Below are positions 32,286-41,887 of a stretch of 64,000 nt of DNA, one piece after another. The first letter of the stretch is position 1; every line of letters starts with the position of its first letter. The notes under the pieces were generated by a model, which did not search any database, was not told the origin of the DNA, and was given only the letters and a program-made list of their open reading frames with translations. The stretch is from Streptomyces sp. RB17 (GTDB taxonomy: Bacteria; Actinomycetota; Actinomycetes; Streptomycetales; Streptomycetaceae). The DNA is taken from the NCBI RefSeq assembly GCF_009604455.1, contig NZ_WEGL01000012.1:124001-188000 (forward strand), read 5' to 3'. The position numbers were made by a program, and so were the translations under genes.

Positions 32286-34592
32286 GTGCATGCGAAATTG
32301 ACCAGATGTCTGCTGCCGCTACTGCTGACCCTCGGGTTGAGCACGGGGGTGTCACCCGCTGTGGCCTCGCCCCCGCCCGAGGCCCCGCCGGACGCCACCG
32401 CCACTGCCTCCTCCACGCCACCCATGGGCTGGAGCAGTTGGAGCGCGCTGCGCGAAGGCAGCACCTTGACCGAGGACGGGATCAAGGCCCAGGCACGGGT
32501 CATGCACGACAAGCTGCAGCGGTACGGGTACCAGTACGTCAACATCGACGCCGGATGGTCCGACCACCTGGACGCGTACGGGCGGGACACCTGGGACACC
32601 ACCCGCTTCCCCCACGGCATCCCCGCGCTCGCCACGTATCTGCACGGCCTGGGCCTCAAGCTGGGCATCTACCTGACGCCGGGCGTTCCGGTCGAGGCCT
32701 ACCAGCAGAACCTCCCGATCTACGGAACCCCTTACCACATACAGGACATCGCGGATCCGACCCAGCCCGGCAACACGAACAACGAGGGCTACCGCATCGA
32801 CTTCAGCAAACCGGGCGCACAGGAGTACGTGCAGAGCTACGCCGACATGTTCGCCTCCTGGGGCGTCGACTACATCAAGATGGACTTCGTCGGTCCCGGC
32901 GGCGGCGTCGTCCCCGGCGACAACCGCCCGGACATGCAGGCGTGGCACCAGGCCATCGTCGCCACCGGCCGCCCGATGCACCTGGAACTGTCGAACTCGC
33001 TCAGCATCGCCGACGTCGCCACCTGGGAGGCCACCAGCAACGGCTGGCGCACCGGCGGCGACATCGAGTGCTACTGCGGCGTCAACGGATCGAGCACTCC
33101 GCTCACCAGCTGGCAGAAGGTGTCGGGCAGGTTCGACCAGGTCGCGGCCTGGCAACCGTACGGTGACGCAGGCGCGTTCAACGACTACGACTCGATCGAG
33201 GTCGGCAACGGCAGCGACGACGGGCTGACGCCCGACGAGCGGCAGACCCAGCTGAGCCTGTGGTCGATGGCCGCCTCCCCGCTGCTCCTCGGCACGGACC
33301 TGACCAAGCTCGACCCGGCCGACCTCGCACTGCTGGCGAACCGTGACGTCATCGCAGTCGACCAGGACGCCGTCAACGCAACCCGGGTGAGCAAGAGCGC
33401 GACCGCGCAGGTCTTCGCCAAGACGGAGCCGGGCGGGGACGTGATCGTCGGGCTGTTCAACACCGGGTCTGCCGCGCAGACCGTCTCGGTCGCCCCGGCC
33501 ACCGCCGGGCTGCCGGCTTCCTCCTCCTACCGCCTCGACAACCTGTGGACGCACGAGGTCACCCACTCCTCCGGCGACACCCTCGCCGCCTCCGTCCCCG
33601 CCCATGGCGCGGCCCTCTTCCGGGTGCGCCCGTGGACGGTCGGCACGGACGCGGCCCGCCCACAGACGGGCCTCACGGTGACCACGCCCGACAGCCTGGC
33701 CACCGGTCAGGAGGCGACCCTCACCACGGACTTCACCAACTGGGGCACCACGGCCGCGACCCACGTCCACGTCGCCCTGGCGGTCCCGAAGGGCTGGACC
33801 GCCACCCCCTTGTCACCCAGGTCGTTCGCCTCCGTCGCGCCCGGAGAGACCGTCCGCACCACCTACCGCGTCACCGCACCCGCGTCCATCGATCAGCCCT
33901 TCCCGACGGCTCGGCTCGACGCCACCGCCGGCTTCCTCTGGAACCGCGGCAAGGGCGGCAAGACCGCCGGATCCGCCGCAGGGCACACGTCCGTCCTGCT
34001 CGACGCCCCGGTCCAAGCCCCGTTCCGCACCTTCAACTCCACACCGGACCCGGCGAACTTCTCGCAGGTCGGCGCCGCTGTGAGCATCCGCGCGGCCGGC
34101 GCCGACGTCTACGGATCGAAGAACGAGTACGGCGCGATCTACGTCCCCGGGGCGGAACACGACGGCTCCACCACCACGGTTCGCGTCAGCTGGCAGCAGT
34201 ACGCGAACTCCGGGGCCAAGACCGGCATCATGGTGCGCAACGACATCACCGGCGCGGCCACCTCGCCCGGCTACGTAACCGTCGGAGTCAGCGCCAAAAA
34301 GGGCTACTTCATGCAGTGGGACGCCGACGGCGACGGCCGGCTCGACACCGGCATCGCCGCCAACGGCTCCGGCGTTGGCAAGCCCGTGCTGCCCAGCTGG
34401 ATCCGGCTGGTCCGCTCCGGCACCACCTACACCGGCTACTACTCCACCGACGGCACCACCTGGACCCAGCTGAGCACCGCGAACGTCCCATCCGCCGCTG
34501 CCACCCAGGACGTTGGCCTCTTCGGTACCGCCCACAACCCCGGCTACCCGAGCCAGGACGACTTCGCCGATTTCTCCACCAGCGCGAACTGA
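32286..34592 (+). CDS. Secreted GH27 alpha-galactosidase-like enzyme with C-terminal carbohydrate-binding-type domains
   Basis: A 768-residue secreted enzyme. The GTG at 32286 has GAGGAG 6 nt upstream and starts a signal peptide (HAKLTRCLLPLLLTLGLS...AVAS). GH27 barrel from TPPMGWSSWSALREG (about residue 46) to about 420: YVNIDAGWSD, nucleophile Asp200 in YIKMDFV, probable acid/base Asp259 in WRTGGDIECY, and AGAFNDYDSIEVGNG. A beta-sandwich of the GH27 type and an NEW3-like domain (TVTTPDSLATGQEATLTTDFTNWG) follow. The final about 180 residues resemble a DUF1349/concanavalin-like sugar-binding domain (YVTVGVSAKKGYFMQWDADGDG, TYTGYYSTDGTTW). Likely releases alpha-linked galactose or a related sugar from plant polysaccharide. 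Confidence 0.88.
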   Translation: MHAKLTRCLLPLLLTLGLSTGVSPAVASPPPEAPPDATATASSTPPMGWSSWSALREGSTLTEDGIKAQARVMHDKLQRYGYQYVNIDAGWSDHLDAYGRDTWDTTRFPHGIPALATYLHGLGLKLGIYLTPGVPVEAYQQNLPIYGTPYHIQDIADPTQPGNTNNEGYRIDFSKPGAQEYVQSYADMFASWGVDYIKMDFVGPGGGVVPGDNRPDMQAWHQAIVATGRPMHLELSNSLSIADVATWEATSNGWRTGGDIECYCGVNGSSTPLTSWQKVSGRFDQVAAWQPYGDAGAFNDYDSIEVGNGSDDGLTPDERQTQLSLWSMAASPLLLGTDLTKLDPADLALLANRDVIAVDQDAVNATRVSKSATAQVFAKTEPGGDVIVGLFNTGSAAQTVSVAPATAGLPASSSYRLDNLWTHEVTHSSGDTLAASVPAHGAALFRVRPWTVGTDAARPQTGLTVTTPDSLATGQEATLTTDFTNWGTTAATHVHVALAVPKGWTATPLSPRSFASVAPGETVRTTYRVTAPASIDQPFPTARLDATAGFLWNRGKGGKTAGSAAGHTSVLLDAPVQAPFRTFNSTPDPANFSQVGAAVSIRAAGADVYGSKNEYGAIYVPGAEHDGSTTTVRVSWQQYANSGAKTGIMVRNDITGAATSPGYVTVGVSAKKGYFMQWDADGDGRLDTGIAANGSGVGKPVLPSWIRLVRSGTTYTGYYSTDGTTWTQLSTANVPSAAATQDVGLFGTAHNPGYPSQDDFADFSTSAN

Positions 34593-34604
34593 CCATCCCT
34601 GCGC

Positions 34605-34661
34605 GTGATGTTGCGGAGTGACGCCACCCCACCCGCGTGGTGGCGCCGCCCGCAACATCAC
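34605..34661 (+). terminator. Strong terminator after the GH27 gene
   Basis: A perfect 12-bp outer stem (GTGATGTTGCGG at 34605-34616 with its complement at 34650-34661) encloses a perfect 7-bp inner stem (CGCCACC at 34622-34628, GGTGGCG at 34639-34645). It starts 12 nt past the stop codon. Confidence 0.85.
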
Positions 34662-35137
34662 CCGGTCGCTTCGGCGGCGACACATACTGATCCCTCGCGA
34701 CTCCTCGTCGGCCACCTGCAGATGCTCCCGCCGAGCACGCTCACCGCCATCCCCAGTGGTGACGGCTGACTGCACTCCCACGTGGCATTCGTTGCTGGGA
34801 GTCGAGGGTGTGCAGTTCCAACACAGGGCTGCGGTCGCCGGCGCTGGCAGTCATCGCCACGGCATCCGCATCTGTCGCTGCAGCGAGCCCGGGTCCTCTC
34901 CCGCCGCGGCTGGTCGGGTGCGCCGATGCAGCATGGCGTCAGCACCGTGCGGCCCGGCCGCCGGCGCACCCTCGGACGGGTCTTCAACGACGCGACGTGG
35001 GTCGCCCGATGCCACTCCTCCGATGAATGATGCTCAAATCCCTTTTTCGCAGCGCAGTTCCTGCGCATTTCGTTGACCGTACATGACATAGGTCGTATGT
35101 TTCCCGCGATTCCCCGACTCTCTGGAGGAGGATGGCC
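34662..35137. other. 476-bp gap, promoter region of the beta-helix gene
   Basis: No gene with a start signal or recognisable motif is present. The last 90 bases before 35138 are relatively AT-rich (around 35035-35105) and probably hold the promoter. The ribosome site GGAGGAGG is at 35124-35131. Confidence 0.4.
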
Positions 35138-37786
35138 GTGTCCCGACATCCACTGGTACCGGCCCTGGCGGCGCTCGCCCTCGCCGCGGGTGCCCTGGTC
35201 GCGGCCGCACCCGCGGACGCCGCACCGCGGGCGGACGCGGGCGCGGCGTCCGACGTTTACGTAGCACCGAACGGCGACGACCACGCGAGCGGTGACGCCA
35301 GGCATCCGGTGCGCACGCTGCAGCAGGCCCAGCAACTGGTACGGGCGCGTGACGGCCACCTTTCCGGCGATCTCACCGTGCATCTGGCCTCCGGCACTTA
35401 CCGGCTGTCCGCGCCGCTCACCCTCGACGCCCGCGACTCCGGTTCCGGCGGCCACCAGGTGGTGTGGCAGGGCAGCGGCGCGTCCGTGATCAGCGGCGGC
35501 CGCCAGGTAACCGGCTGGCACGAGGTCCCCGGCCATCCCGGCCTGTGGTCCGCGCCCGCACCCCGAGGGCTCACGGACACGCGGCAGCTGTACGTCGACG
35601 GCGTGCGCGCCGACCGCGCCGCGGGCGAGGTCCCGGTCACCCTGACCAGGACCGACACCGGGTACACCGCCTCCAGCGACACCCTGGCCCGCTGGCCCGA
35701 CATCGCTGGCGCCGAGTTCGTCTACACCAGCGGCGAGGCGCTGTGGAACATCCAGCGCGACGGCCTCGGGCAGTGGACCCAGCCCCGCTGCGACATCGCC
35801 TCGGCCTCCGCCACGACGATCACCATGGTGCAGCCGTGCTGGAACAACTCCAACAAGCGGGTGGAGTTCCCTGACATCCCCGGCCGCACGGTCAGCATGG
35901 TCGGCCCCGGCTCGCTCACCAACGGCGCCCACGCCACGTACATCGAGAACGCCCGCGAACTGCTGGACACTCCAGGCGAGTGGTACCTGGACCGGGGCGC
36001 GCACACCGTCTACTACATGCCGCGCAAGGGCGAGAACCTGCACCGCGCCGACGTGGAGGCGCCGCTGCTGGACAAGCTCGTCGACGGCCGCGGCACCACG
36101 ACCGCACCGATGCACGACATCGCCTTCCGCGGGCTGCAGTTCAGCTACGCGACCTGGCTCACGCCGTCCTCACCCGAGGGCTTCTCGGAGATCCAGGCGG
36201 GCTACACCATCTCCGGCCCCACCGGCTACGCCACCGAGGGCCTGTGCGGCTTCGTCCAGGGCGGCGCCTGCCCGTTCGGCGCATGGACGAAGGAACCCGG
36301 CAACGTCAGGGTCTCCCACGGGCGCAACATCGACTTCTCAAGCGACGCCTTCGTCCATCTCGGCGCGGCCGGACTGGAGCTGGCCGACGGCACCCAGGAC
36401 TCCCAGGTCCGCGGCAGCGTCTTCACCGACATCTCCGGCAACGGCGTGGAGATCGGCGGCGTCGGCAACGCGCTGCCCGCCGATGGCGGCGACGTCACCC
36501 GCAACGTGGAGGTGAGGGACAACCATCTCTACGCCCTGCCACGGGAGTTCACCGGAGGCGTCCCCATCGTCAACGGCTACACCCAGCACGACCTCATCTC
36601 CCACAACCAGATCGACCACGTCGGCTACTCCGGCATCTCGATGGGCTGGGGCGGCTGGCCGGACAAGATCGGCTCTCCGGCCACCCCGAACGACAGCCAC
36701 GACAACACGGTCTCCGACAACCTCATCACCGACTACATGCAGGGTCTGGACGACGGCGGCGGCATCTACACCCAGGGCATGACGGGCACCTCGATGGCCG
36801 ACGGGGAGAAGGTCACCGGGAACGTCATCCACACCCAGTTCGGCCTGGGCAAGAGCGTCTACACCGACAACGGCTGCACCTACGAGACGGTCTCCGGCAA
36901 CGTCCTGTACGGGGCGTCGTACGCCAACGTCGCAAGCCGCCACACCGACTACCGGGACGCCCTCGGCAACAACGACCCGACGCTGGTGTCCGGCAACTGG
37001 TGGGAGCAGGGCGACGCCGACAGCTCCAACAAAGGCCTGGTCACGCAGGGCAACCACATCATCGCCTCGCCGGCCGACGCCCCGGCCGACATCGTGGCGA
37101 ACGCCGGGCTCGAGCCGGCCTACCGCTGGCTGCTCGGCAAGCAGTTCGGCGCGGTGTCCGTGCCCGCGGCGCCGACCCGCGTCGGCACCTCGACCGGCGC
37201 CGACGGAACCCTGCTGATCACCTTCAATCCGGTCTGGACGGACGGCGGTTCGCCCGTCACCGGGTACCGGGCCACCGCCGTGGACGCCGCCGGGCACATC
37301 GCGGCGACCACCACGGTGCCGGCCGCCGAGTTCGGCACCTCGGCGCTCATCACGCTCACCGGGCTGACCGACGGCACTCCGTACCGGGTTACCGTCACCG
37401 CGCTCAACTCCCTTGGCAGCAGCGCACCATCGCTTCCCTCCGCTCCTCTCGCCCCCGCCGCCGGCAGCGTTCTTCCGTCGGCACCCACCGGGGTCAAGCT
37501 GCACGCCCAGGCGACCGCGGCCACGGTGTCGTGGACCCCGCCGACCGCCACCGGCGACTCGCACGTCACCGGCTACCGGATCGTGCTGACCGACCCGGCG
37601 GGAACGGCCCGGACGGTCCAGGTCACCGGGCGGGACGCCCTGGTGACGCAGCCCTCGGCGAAGGGCATGTTCCGGGTCGTCGGCGGCCTGAGGTCCGGCA
37701 CGTCCTACACGGTGACCGTCGCCGCGGTCACCGGCACCGGGACCGGGCCCGCCGCCACCGCGACGGGCACCACCCCCGCCGAGTAG
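35138..37786 (+). CDS. Secreted right-handed parallel beta-helix protein with two fibronectin type III domains
   Basis: An 882-residue secreted protein. The GTG at 35138 is preferred over the ATG at 35132 because GGAGGAGG (35124-35131) is then 6 nt away. Signal peptide SRHPLVPALAALALAAG...ADA. The next segment is DVYVAPNGDDHASGDARHPVRTLQQAQQLV, the usual opening of secreted beta-helix polysaccharide enzymes. Repeated Asn-rich turns (RNVEVRDNHLYAL, HDLISHNQIDHVGYSGISMGWG, NTVSDNLITDYMQGLDDGGGIYTQG) mark the helix to about residue 650. Two Fn3 domains with GxPYRVTVTALNS and GTSYTVTVAAV patterns end the protein. Polysaccharide binding or cleavage is likely; the enzyme class cannot be settled. 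Confidence 0.88.
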   Translation: MSRHPLVPALAALALAAGALVAAAPADAAPRADAGAASDVYVAPNGDDHASGDARHPVRTLQQAQQLVRARDGHLSGDLTVHLASGTYRLSAPLTLDARDSGSGGHQVVWQGSGASVISGGRQVTGWHEVPGHPGLWSAPAPRGLTDTRQLYVDGVRADRAAGEVPVTLTRTDTGYTASSDTLARWPDIAGAEFVYTSGEALWNIQRDGLGQWTQPRCDIASASATTITMVQPCWNNSNKRVEFPDIPGRTVSMVGPGSLTNGAHATYIENARELLDTPGEWYLDRGAHTVYYMPRKGENLHRADVEAPLLDKLVDGRGTTTAPMHDIAFRGLQFSYATWLTPSSPEGFSEIQAGYTISGPTGYATEGLCGFVQGGACPFGAWTKEPGNVRVSHGRNIDFSSDAFVHLGAAGLELADGTQDSQVRGSVFTDISGNGVEIGGVGNALPADGGDVTRNVEVRDNHLYALPREFTGGVPIVNGYTQHDLISHNQIDHVGYSGISMGWGGWPDKIGSPATPNDSHDNTVSDNLITDYMQGLDDGGGIYTQGMTGTSMADGEKVTGNVIHTQFGLGKSVYTDNGCTYETVSGNVLYGASYANVASRHTDYRDALGNNDPTLVSGNWWEQGDADSSNKGLVTQGNHIIASPADAPADIVANAGLEPAYRWLLGKQFGAVSVPAAPTRVGTSTGADGTLLITFNPVWTDGGSPVTGYRATAVDAAGHIAATTTVPAAEFGTSALITLTGLTDGTPYRVTVTALNSLGSSAPSLPSAPLAPAAGSVLPSAPTGVKLHAQATAATVSWTPPTATGDSHVTGYRIVLTDPAGTARTVQVTGRDALVTQPSAKGMFRVVGGLRSGTSYTVTVAAVTGTGTGPAATATGTTPAE

Positions 37787-37793
37787 ACCGCGC

Positions 37794-37832
37794 GGCACGC
37801 GGGACCCGGCAGCGACACGGGTCCCGCGTGCC
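37794..37832 (+). terminator. Strong terminator after the beta-helix gene
   Basis: A perfect 15-bp stem (GGCACGCGGGACCCG at 37794-37808 and its complement at 37818-37832) with a 9-nt loop, 7 nt past the stop codon. Confidence 0.9.
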
Positions 37833-37940
37833 CCGCGCCGCCTTGCAATGCACCGTCTCAGGAATCGAGCATTAGGCCGTGGGTGGGGGCGAGCATTCCG
37901 TCTGCGGTGGTTGCGGGTGCTCGAGGGCGGGTGCTGGGTC

Positions 37941-38135
37941 ATGGTGCTAAGGGCACGGCCGGGACTTGACGAGGGCGAGCAAGCGGTGGTCCCCTGCCCG
38001 GCGGCTGCCAGGAAGGCGCCGAAGGTTCTGGTGGAGCGGTGCCGGATGGTCGAGCTGAGCTGGGACGGCTGGCTGGTCCCGCAGATCGCTGACGCGGTGA
38101 GGTGCAGTCAGAAGACGGTGTTTCTTGGAGGTTGA
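37941..38135 (+). pseudogene. N-terminal remnant of an IS630-type transposase
   Basis: The frame encodes a helix-turn-helix start: RCRMVELSWDGWLVPQIADAVRCSQKTV, typical of the first HTH of IS630-family transposases, and stops soon after at 38135. The DDE domain is absent. Confidence 0.6.
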
Positions 38136-38560
38136 GCCAGCAGGCGCCGACCGGGACCCCGTGCTTGCTGTGCGCCGCGCGGGCGCGGAAGCAACGGGAT
38201 GACCTTCGCCCAGGAAGAGCCGTCCGCATAGGCGCCGTGCACGAGTAGGACGTCGCGCACTGCGGGTCTGCGGCCACGGGTTGCCGCCCGGGCTGCGGCG
38301 CCCCGGAGAGCGTGGCTGCGGCGACTCCCGCGTGGACGCCGCCTCTGCGCTGGGCCTCTGGGTGCGCGCGGGACAGGAGCGGGACCGGCTTGAGGAACGC
38401 GGTGTGACGGCGGAAGAGGCCGGTGAGTTCGTGGACGGCCGCGGTGATCAGCTCGTCGGGCGCCGGTCCCTGCCACGGTGAGGGCTCGGCGAAGACCTCC
38501 TGGTCGGCCGCGATACGCGCGACCGCCACCGGATTTCCGGCCCAGGTCACTGGCACGGTC
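38136..38560 (-). pseudogene. Remnants of an alpha/beta-hydrolase and a TetR-like gene
   Basis: On the minus strand near 38180-38270 the frame reads VRDVLLVHGAYADGSSWAKV, the oxyanion-hole start of an alpha/beta-hydrolase, and soon ends. Just upstream (about 38275-38545) is ELTGLFRRHTAFLKPVPLLSR, resembling the ligand-binding half of a TetR regulator, with no HTH. Neither has a start signal. Assignment of the second piece is tentative. Confidence 0.4.
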
Positions 38561-39457
38561 CTACCCGTGGAGGGCGGCTGCCGTGCGGTAGAACTCGGCT
38601 GCGGTGACGGTGGCGGGGACGCCGAGCTCAGCGGCGACCGCGGTGATCGCGGCATCGCCGACAGCGAGATCCGCCTGGCCGTCGGTGGTGTAATACGGCG
38701 CGATGAACGCCTCGTAGTGAGCCCGGGCCTCGTCTTCGGTATGCCGGCCGAAGAACTCCTGCATATGGCGCACCGTGGTGTCGGGATCGTTGTGGATCAC
38801 CTGCAGGGCGCGCCGGTGAGCCCGTACGACGGCCTGGACCGCGGGGCCGTCCGGATCGATGTAGGTGGGGTCGACGACAAGGCCGACGGTGGGGATCTGG
38901 AAATGGTCGCCGACCCAGGCCAGTACCTGCCAGCCGTACTCGGCGGCTATCGCCTCGGGCGCCATGGTGCTGCCGACGTAGGCGGCATCGACCTTGCCTT
39001 CCTGCAGCCAGCGCAAGTCCATGCCGTAGTCGCCGGGACGGCGCACGACGCACTGGACATCGCGGTCCGGGTCGAGGCCGGCCTTGCGCAGGACGATCCG
39101 GGCGAAGCACCCCGGTGGAGTGTGGGGCGCGTGTACCGCCAGCCGCCGGCCGACCAGGTCGGCCAGGGAGGTCAGGCCGGGGCGGGCCAGGAACCAGAAC
39201 AGCGGGCGCTGGGTGTTGACAGTCAGCGCGACCCACGGGATGCCACGGGTCAGCCGGGACAGCAGTGTCCCGCCGACCCCGATGGAGATGCAGCGGCGCA
39301 GCCGCTCGGCGTCACCGCCGGGGGCGACCCAGGGGATGCCGTCGCGCAGCGAGACGTGGACCCCCTCCTCGGCGTAGAAGTCCTGCTGGTCGGCGATGTA
39401 CGCGACCAGTTCCTCGTGCAGTCCCCGCCCGACGTAGGCGAGATCGATCGTGTGCAT
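38561..39457 (-). CDS. NMT1/THI5-like substrate-binding-fold protein without signal peptide (cassette A)
   Basis: A 298-residue periplasmic-binding-protein-II fold protein of the NMT1/THI5-like type. The ATG at 39457 follows AAGGGAA. It begins directly with the first strand (HTIDLAYVGRGLHEELVAYIADQQDFYAEEGVHVSL), with no signal peptide or lipobox, and no ABC permease or ATPase gene is near. It may therefore be a cytosolic enzyme or sensor, as are DszB and Thi5 in the same superfamily. Conserved cysteines with its paralogue are in RLRRC and PGCF. It is closely related to the protein at 50215-51093 and ends a TetR-SDR-binding-protein cassette. Confidence 0.75.
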   Translation of the reverse strand: MHTIDLAYVGRGLHEELVAYIADQQDFYAEEGVHVSLRDGIPWVAPGGDAERLRRCISIGVGGTLLSRLTRGIPWVALTVNTQRPLFWFLARPGLTSLADLVGRRLAVHAPHTPPGCFARIVLRKAGLDPDRDVQCVVRRPGDYGMDLRWLQEGKVDAAYVGSTMAPEAIAAEYGWQVLAWVGDHFQIPTVGLVVDPTYIDPDGPAVQAVVRAHRRALQVIHNDPDTTVRHMQEFFGRHTEDEARAHYEAFIAPYYTTDGQADLAVGDAAITAVAAELGVPATVTAAEFYRTAAALHG

Positions 39458-39579
39458 GGATGTTCCCTTGATCGTGTCACCGTCCTTGCGTCCGCGCGGG
39501 CGGTGGGCCCTGTTGCCTCGGCCCCGCGGCACCGAGGTGACGGGGCAGGTGCAGTCCGGCAGCCGGCCGGACCAGGACG

Positions 39580-40338
39580 TCAGTACATGAGCAGCCCGCC
39601 GTTGACGGCGGCCGTGGTCCCGGTCATGAAGGTGTTGTCCTCGCCGGCATAGAAGGCGACCGCCTGAGCGACGTCTTCAGGGCGCGCGAGTCGGCCCATC
39701 GGGGTCGCGGCCAGCCGTCGCTGCTTCATCTCGTCGTCGACCACGTTCGCCCCTACGCGGGTGCCCTCCACCGCGCCGGACTCGACGACGTTGACGGTGA
39801 TGCCCCGCGGGCCCAGTTCCTGGGCGAGGTAGCGGGCGAACTGCGCCAGTGCGGCCTTGGACGTGCCCAGGGCGATCATGCCCTGCCGGGGCTGGCGGCT
39901 GAGAACGGTGCCGAGGTAGATGATGCGCCCCCGACCCTGCCGGGTCATGGCGGGCAGCACGGCCTTGGTGACCGCGAACGCCGCATGCATCTCGGCTTCG
40001 AGCTTGCCGCCCAGTTCGTCCCAAGTGATGTCCTCGAACGGCTTGACCACGTACGGGATGAGCGCGTTGTGCACGAGCACGTCGATGCCGCCCCAGGCCG
40101 CCTGGACCTGCTCGACCATCCGCTCGACCGCCGCCGGCTCGCGCACGTCGGCCTGCACGGCCATGGCCCGGCCGCCCGCGGCCTCGATGCCGGCCACGAC
40201 CTCCCCGGCCGCCTCAGCACTGCTCAGGTAGTTGACCACCACTCGCATGCCCTGAGCGGCCAGCAGGCGCACGGTGGCCGCACCGATCCCGCTGCTGGAC
40301 CCTGTCACCAATGCCACCCCACCGGTCGCTGCCGTCAT
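39580..40338 (-). CDS. SDR-fold protein lacking the canonical catalytic tetrad (cassette A)
   Basis: A 252-residue FabG-like short-chain dehydrogenase/reductase fold. The NAD(P) site GSSSGIG is intact. When aligned by eye with FabG, the catalytic Tyr of YxxxK is Leu (IALGTSKAAL), the Ser is Thr (LGTVLSRQ) and the Asn of the NLT element is Glu (LEAEMHAAF); only the Lys remains. The start codon overlaps the TetR stop (ATGA). Its paralogue at 49307-50062 shows the same replacements. Cofactor binding without classical chemistry, or a different reaction, is inferred. Confidence 0.85.
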   Translation of the reverse strand: MTAATGGVALVTGSSSGIGAATVRLLAAQGMRVVVNYLSSAEAAGEVVAGIEAAGGRAMAVQADVREPAAVERMVEQVQAAWGGIDVLVHNALIPYVVKPFEDITWDELGGKLEAEMHAAFAVTKAVLPAMTRQGRGRIIYLGTVLSRQPRQGMIALGTSKAALAQFARYLAQELGPRGITVNVVESGAVEGTRVGANVVDDEMKQRRLAATPMGRLARPEDVAQAVAFYAGEDNTFMTGTTAAVNGGLLMY

Positions 40339-41024
40339 GCGAGGCTCTCCTGTTCGCCCTCGTTGGGCGTCGACGAGGCCGCCCGTCGTTGTCCGTCGTC
40401 AGTGCCGGCGCGTGATGGGCGGACGGCCCCGTAGAGCACGGTCTCGACGGTTGCCCGCAATAGATCAGCCGCGGTCCAGCCGAGTTCGTGCGGCAGCCGC
40501 GAAGCGATCAGCCGCTCCAACGCACCGCGGGTGATCTCACTGATCAACTCGGGCGGTACCGGCACCAGTCCCTGTCGGTGCCCGTCCCGGAACAGCTCGT
40601 CGAGCCGCCGGTAGACCGCCGTTTCCACGCGTTGCTCGACGTACTCGCGCAGCATCACATCGCCCTGCCCCGCCGCGAGCTGGGCCGCGCCGATCCGGCC
40701 GAGCTCACTGCCCGCCGCGATCAGGAACCGCTGGATCCGCACGTCGAACGGCTGCCCTTCCGCGTCCTCGACCGCCTCCAGCAGCGTCTGCTCCACCGCC
40801 GTGAGCTGCCGGTCCAGGACCGCGGCCAGCAGGCTGCGCTTGTCCGGGAAATGCCGGTAGATCGTCTTCTTGCTCATCCCGAGCTCACGAGCGAGATCGC
40901 TCATTCTCACCCCGGTGAAACCTGGCGCGAGGAACACCCGGCCGGCCGCCGCAATGATCGCGTCGGCACGTTGTTCCTCACGCAAGGAAACCCGGGAAAC
41001 TACATTAGTTTCCATAGGCCCCAT
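40335..41024 (-). CDS. TetR/AcrR family regulator (cassette A)
   Basis: A 229-residue TetR regulator. The ATG at 41024 has GAGGAG 6-7 nt upstream. HTH: GVRMSDLARELGMSKKTIYRHFPDKRSLL. The ligand-binding half is of the TetR_C type (RIQRFLIAAGSELGRIGAAQL, EITRGALERLIASRLPHEL). Codons 4-9 lie within a perfect palindrome (40995-41013), so autorepression is plausible. It is closely similar to the regulator at 48627-49310. First gene of a leftward operon with the SDR gene. Confidence 0.92.
   Translation of the reverse strand: MGPMETNVVSRVSLREEQRADAIIAAAGRVFLAPGFTGVRMSDLARELGMSKKTIYRHFPDKRSLLAAVLDRQLTAVEQTLLEAVEDAEGQPFDVRIQRFLIAAGSELGRIGAAQLAAGQGDVMLREYVEQRVETAVYRRLDELFRDGHRQGLVPVPPELISEITRGALERLIASRLPHELGWTAADLLRATVETVLYGAVRPSRAGTDDGQRRAASSTPNEGEQESLA
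40995..41013. promoter_or_regulatory. Perfect palindrome overlapping the TetR start (candidate operator)
   Basis: GGAAACTA-CAT-TAGTTTCC is a perfect 8+8 bp inverted repeat just inside the TetR coding sequence. In the paralogous gene at 48627 the first arm is kept (GGAAACTA) but the second is altered, with another GTTTCC 16 nt on. TetR proteins commonly bind such dyads. Confidence 0.55.
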
Positions 41025-41887
41025 GCTGTTCTCCTCACCCAGTCGCTGTCAAGGCGCACCGTCACACCTGGTCAACGCCTGCGCGGCGCGACCGGGCGCT
41101 GCGCGCACGGGACCGCAGACCAGGCTGATCGCGGAAAAATGGAATCGTGAACACCAAAAGTGACGGCACACCTGTTGCCCTCATGTCCTGCTTGCCGGGG
41201 CGGTAGCCACTGCGACGATGCAGTCGCTCGCCACCGACCTGCCGACTTCCGGTAGACGTCGGGTGGTGCGGCGATGCCCGCAGCTGTTACGTCCGGCCGA
41301 GCCCTGCCGGCCGTACTGGACCTGTTCGGGAAACGGGCGGCAACCTGCGGGGGCATGTGCGGGCGCAGGAAGCTGCGGCACCCGGCGAGGCAGAGTCGTC
41401 CGACCAGATTTCAGAGAGACCGACCCCCAGGAGTCGGCACAGGCCTCCCGCATCCGACCGGGCACCTCCAGGAGTCCGGGCCGGCGCTCCATCCACGAAC
41501 TCGGCATCCGGTCGGAGGCATACAGCCCAGGTCGACCTCGCTTTCGCCGCGCCGAGCGGGTGGGCCCAGACCGCCTCGGCCTCGGCCTCGGCCTCGGCGT
41601 CTGAGCGAGGACGGACAATCACAGGCATTCCGTTCGGCCGGAGGCATCGCTTCCTGCCAAGGCCAAGCCAGCCGGTCAGGTCAGTCCCAGCGCTGCGGCC
41701 GGTGGCGTTCGCCCGTCGAGGAGCGGGGTCCGATGCGTGCTCCTGGTGCGCCGACCGGAAGTCCCCCTGCGGAACGCGCTCTCGGCCTCCCGGCCGGCGC
41801 GGCGAATGACAGGACCTCCCATGCCTCTAGTGGGGGAATGCGTCGGTCGTTCCACCAGGGCGAACGGAGCCTGCCGCGGCCCCGACT
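41025..41887. other. 863-bp stretch without a supported gene
   Basis: Several long frames exist on both strands because of high GC, but none has a ribosome site, a plausible composition or a family motif. A short CTCGGC hexamer repeat (about four units) lies near 41574-41600. The promoter of the cassette A TetR gene must be at its left end. Confidence 0.45.

Noticed and set aside
36338..37942. 534-codon minus-strand frame opposite the beta-helix gene
   Set aside because: Gly/Val/Arg-biased shadow of a GC-rich coding region, with no start signal.
41574..41600. Hexamer run of CTCGGC
   Set aside because: Only about four units in GC-rich non-coding DNA; likely chance or simple-sequence slippage, with no associated feature.
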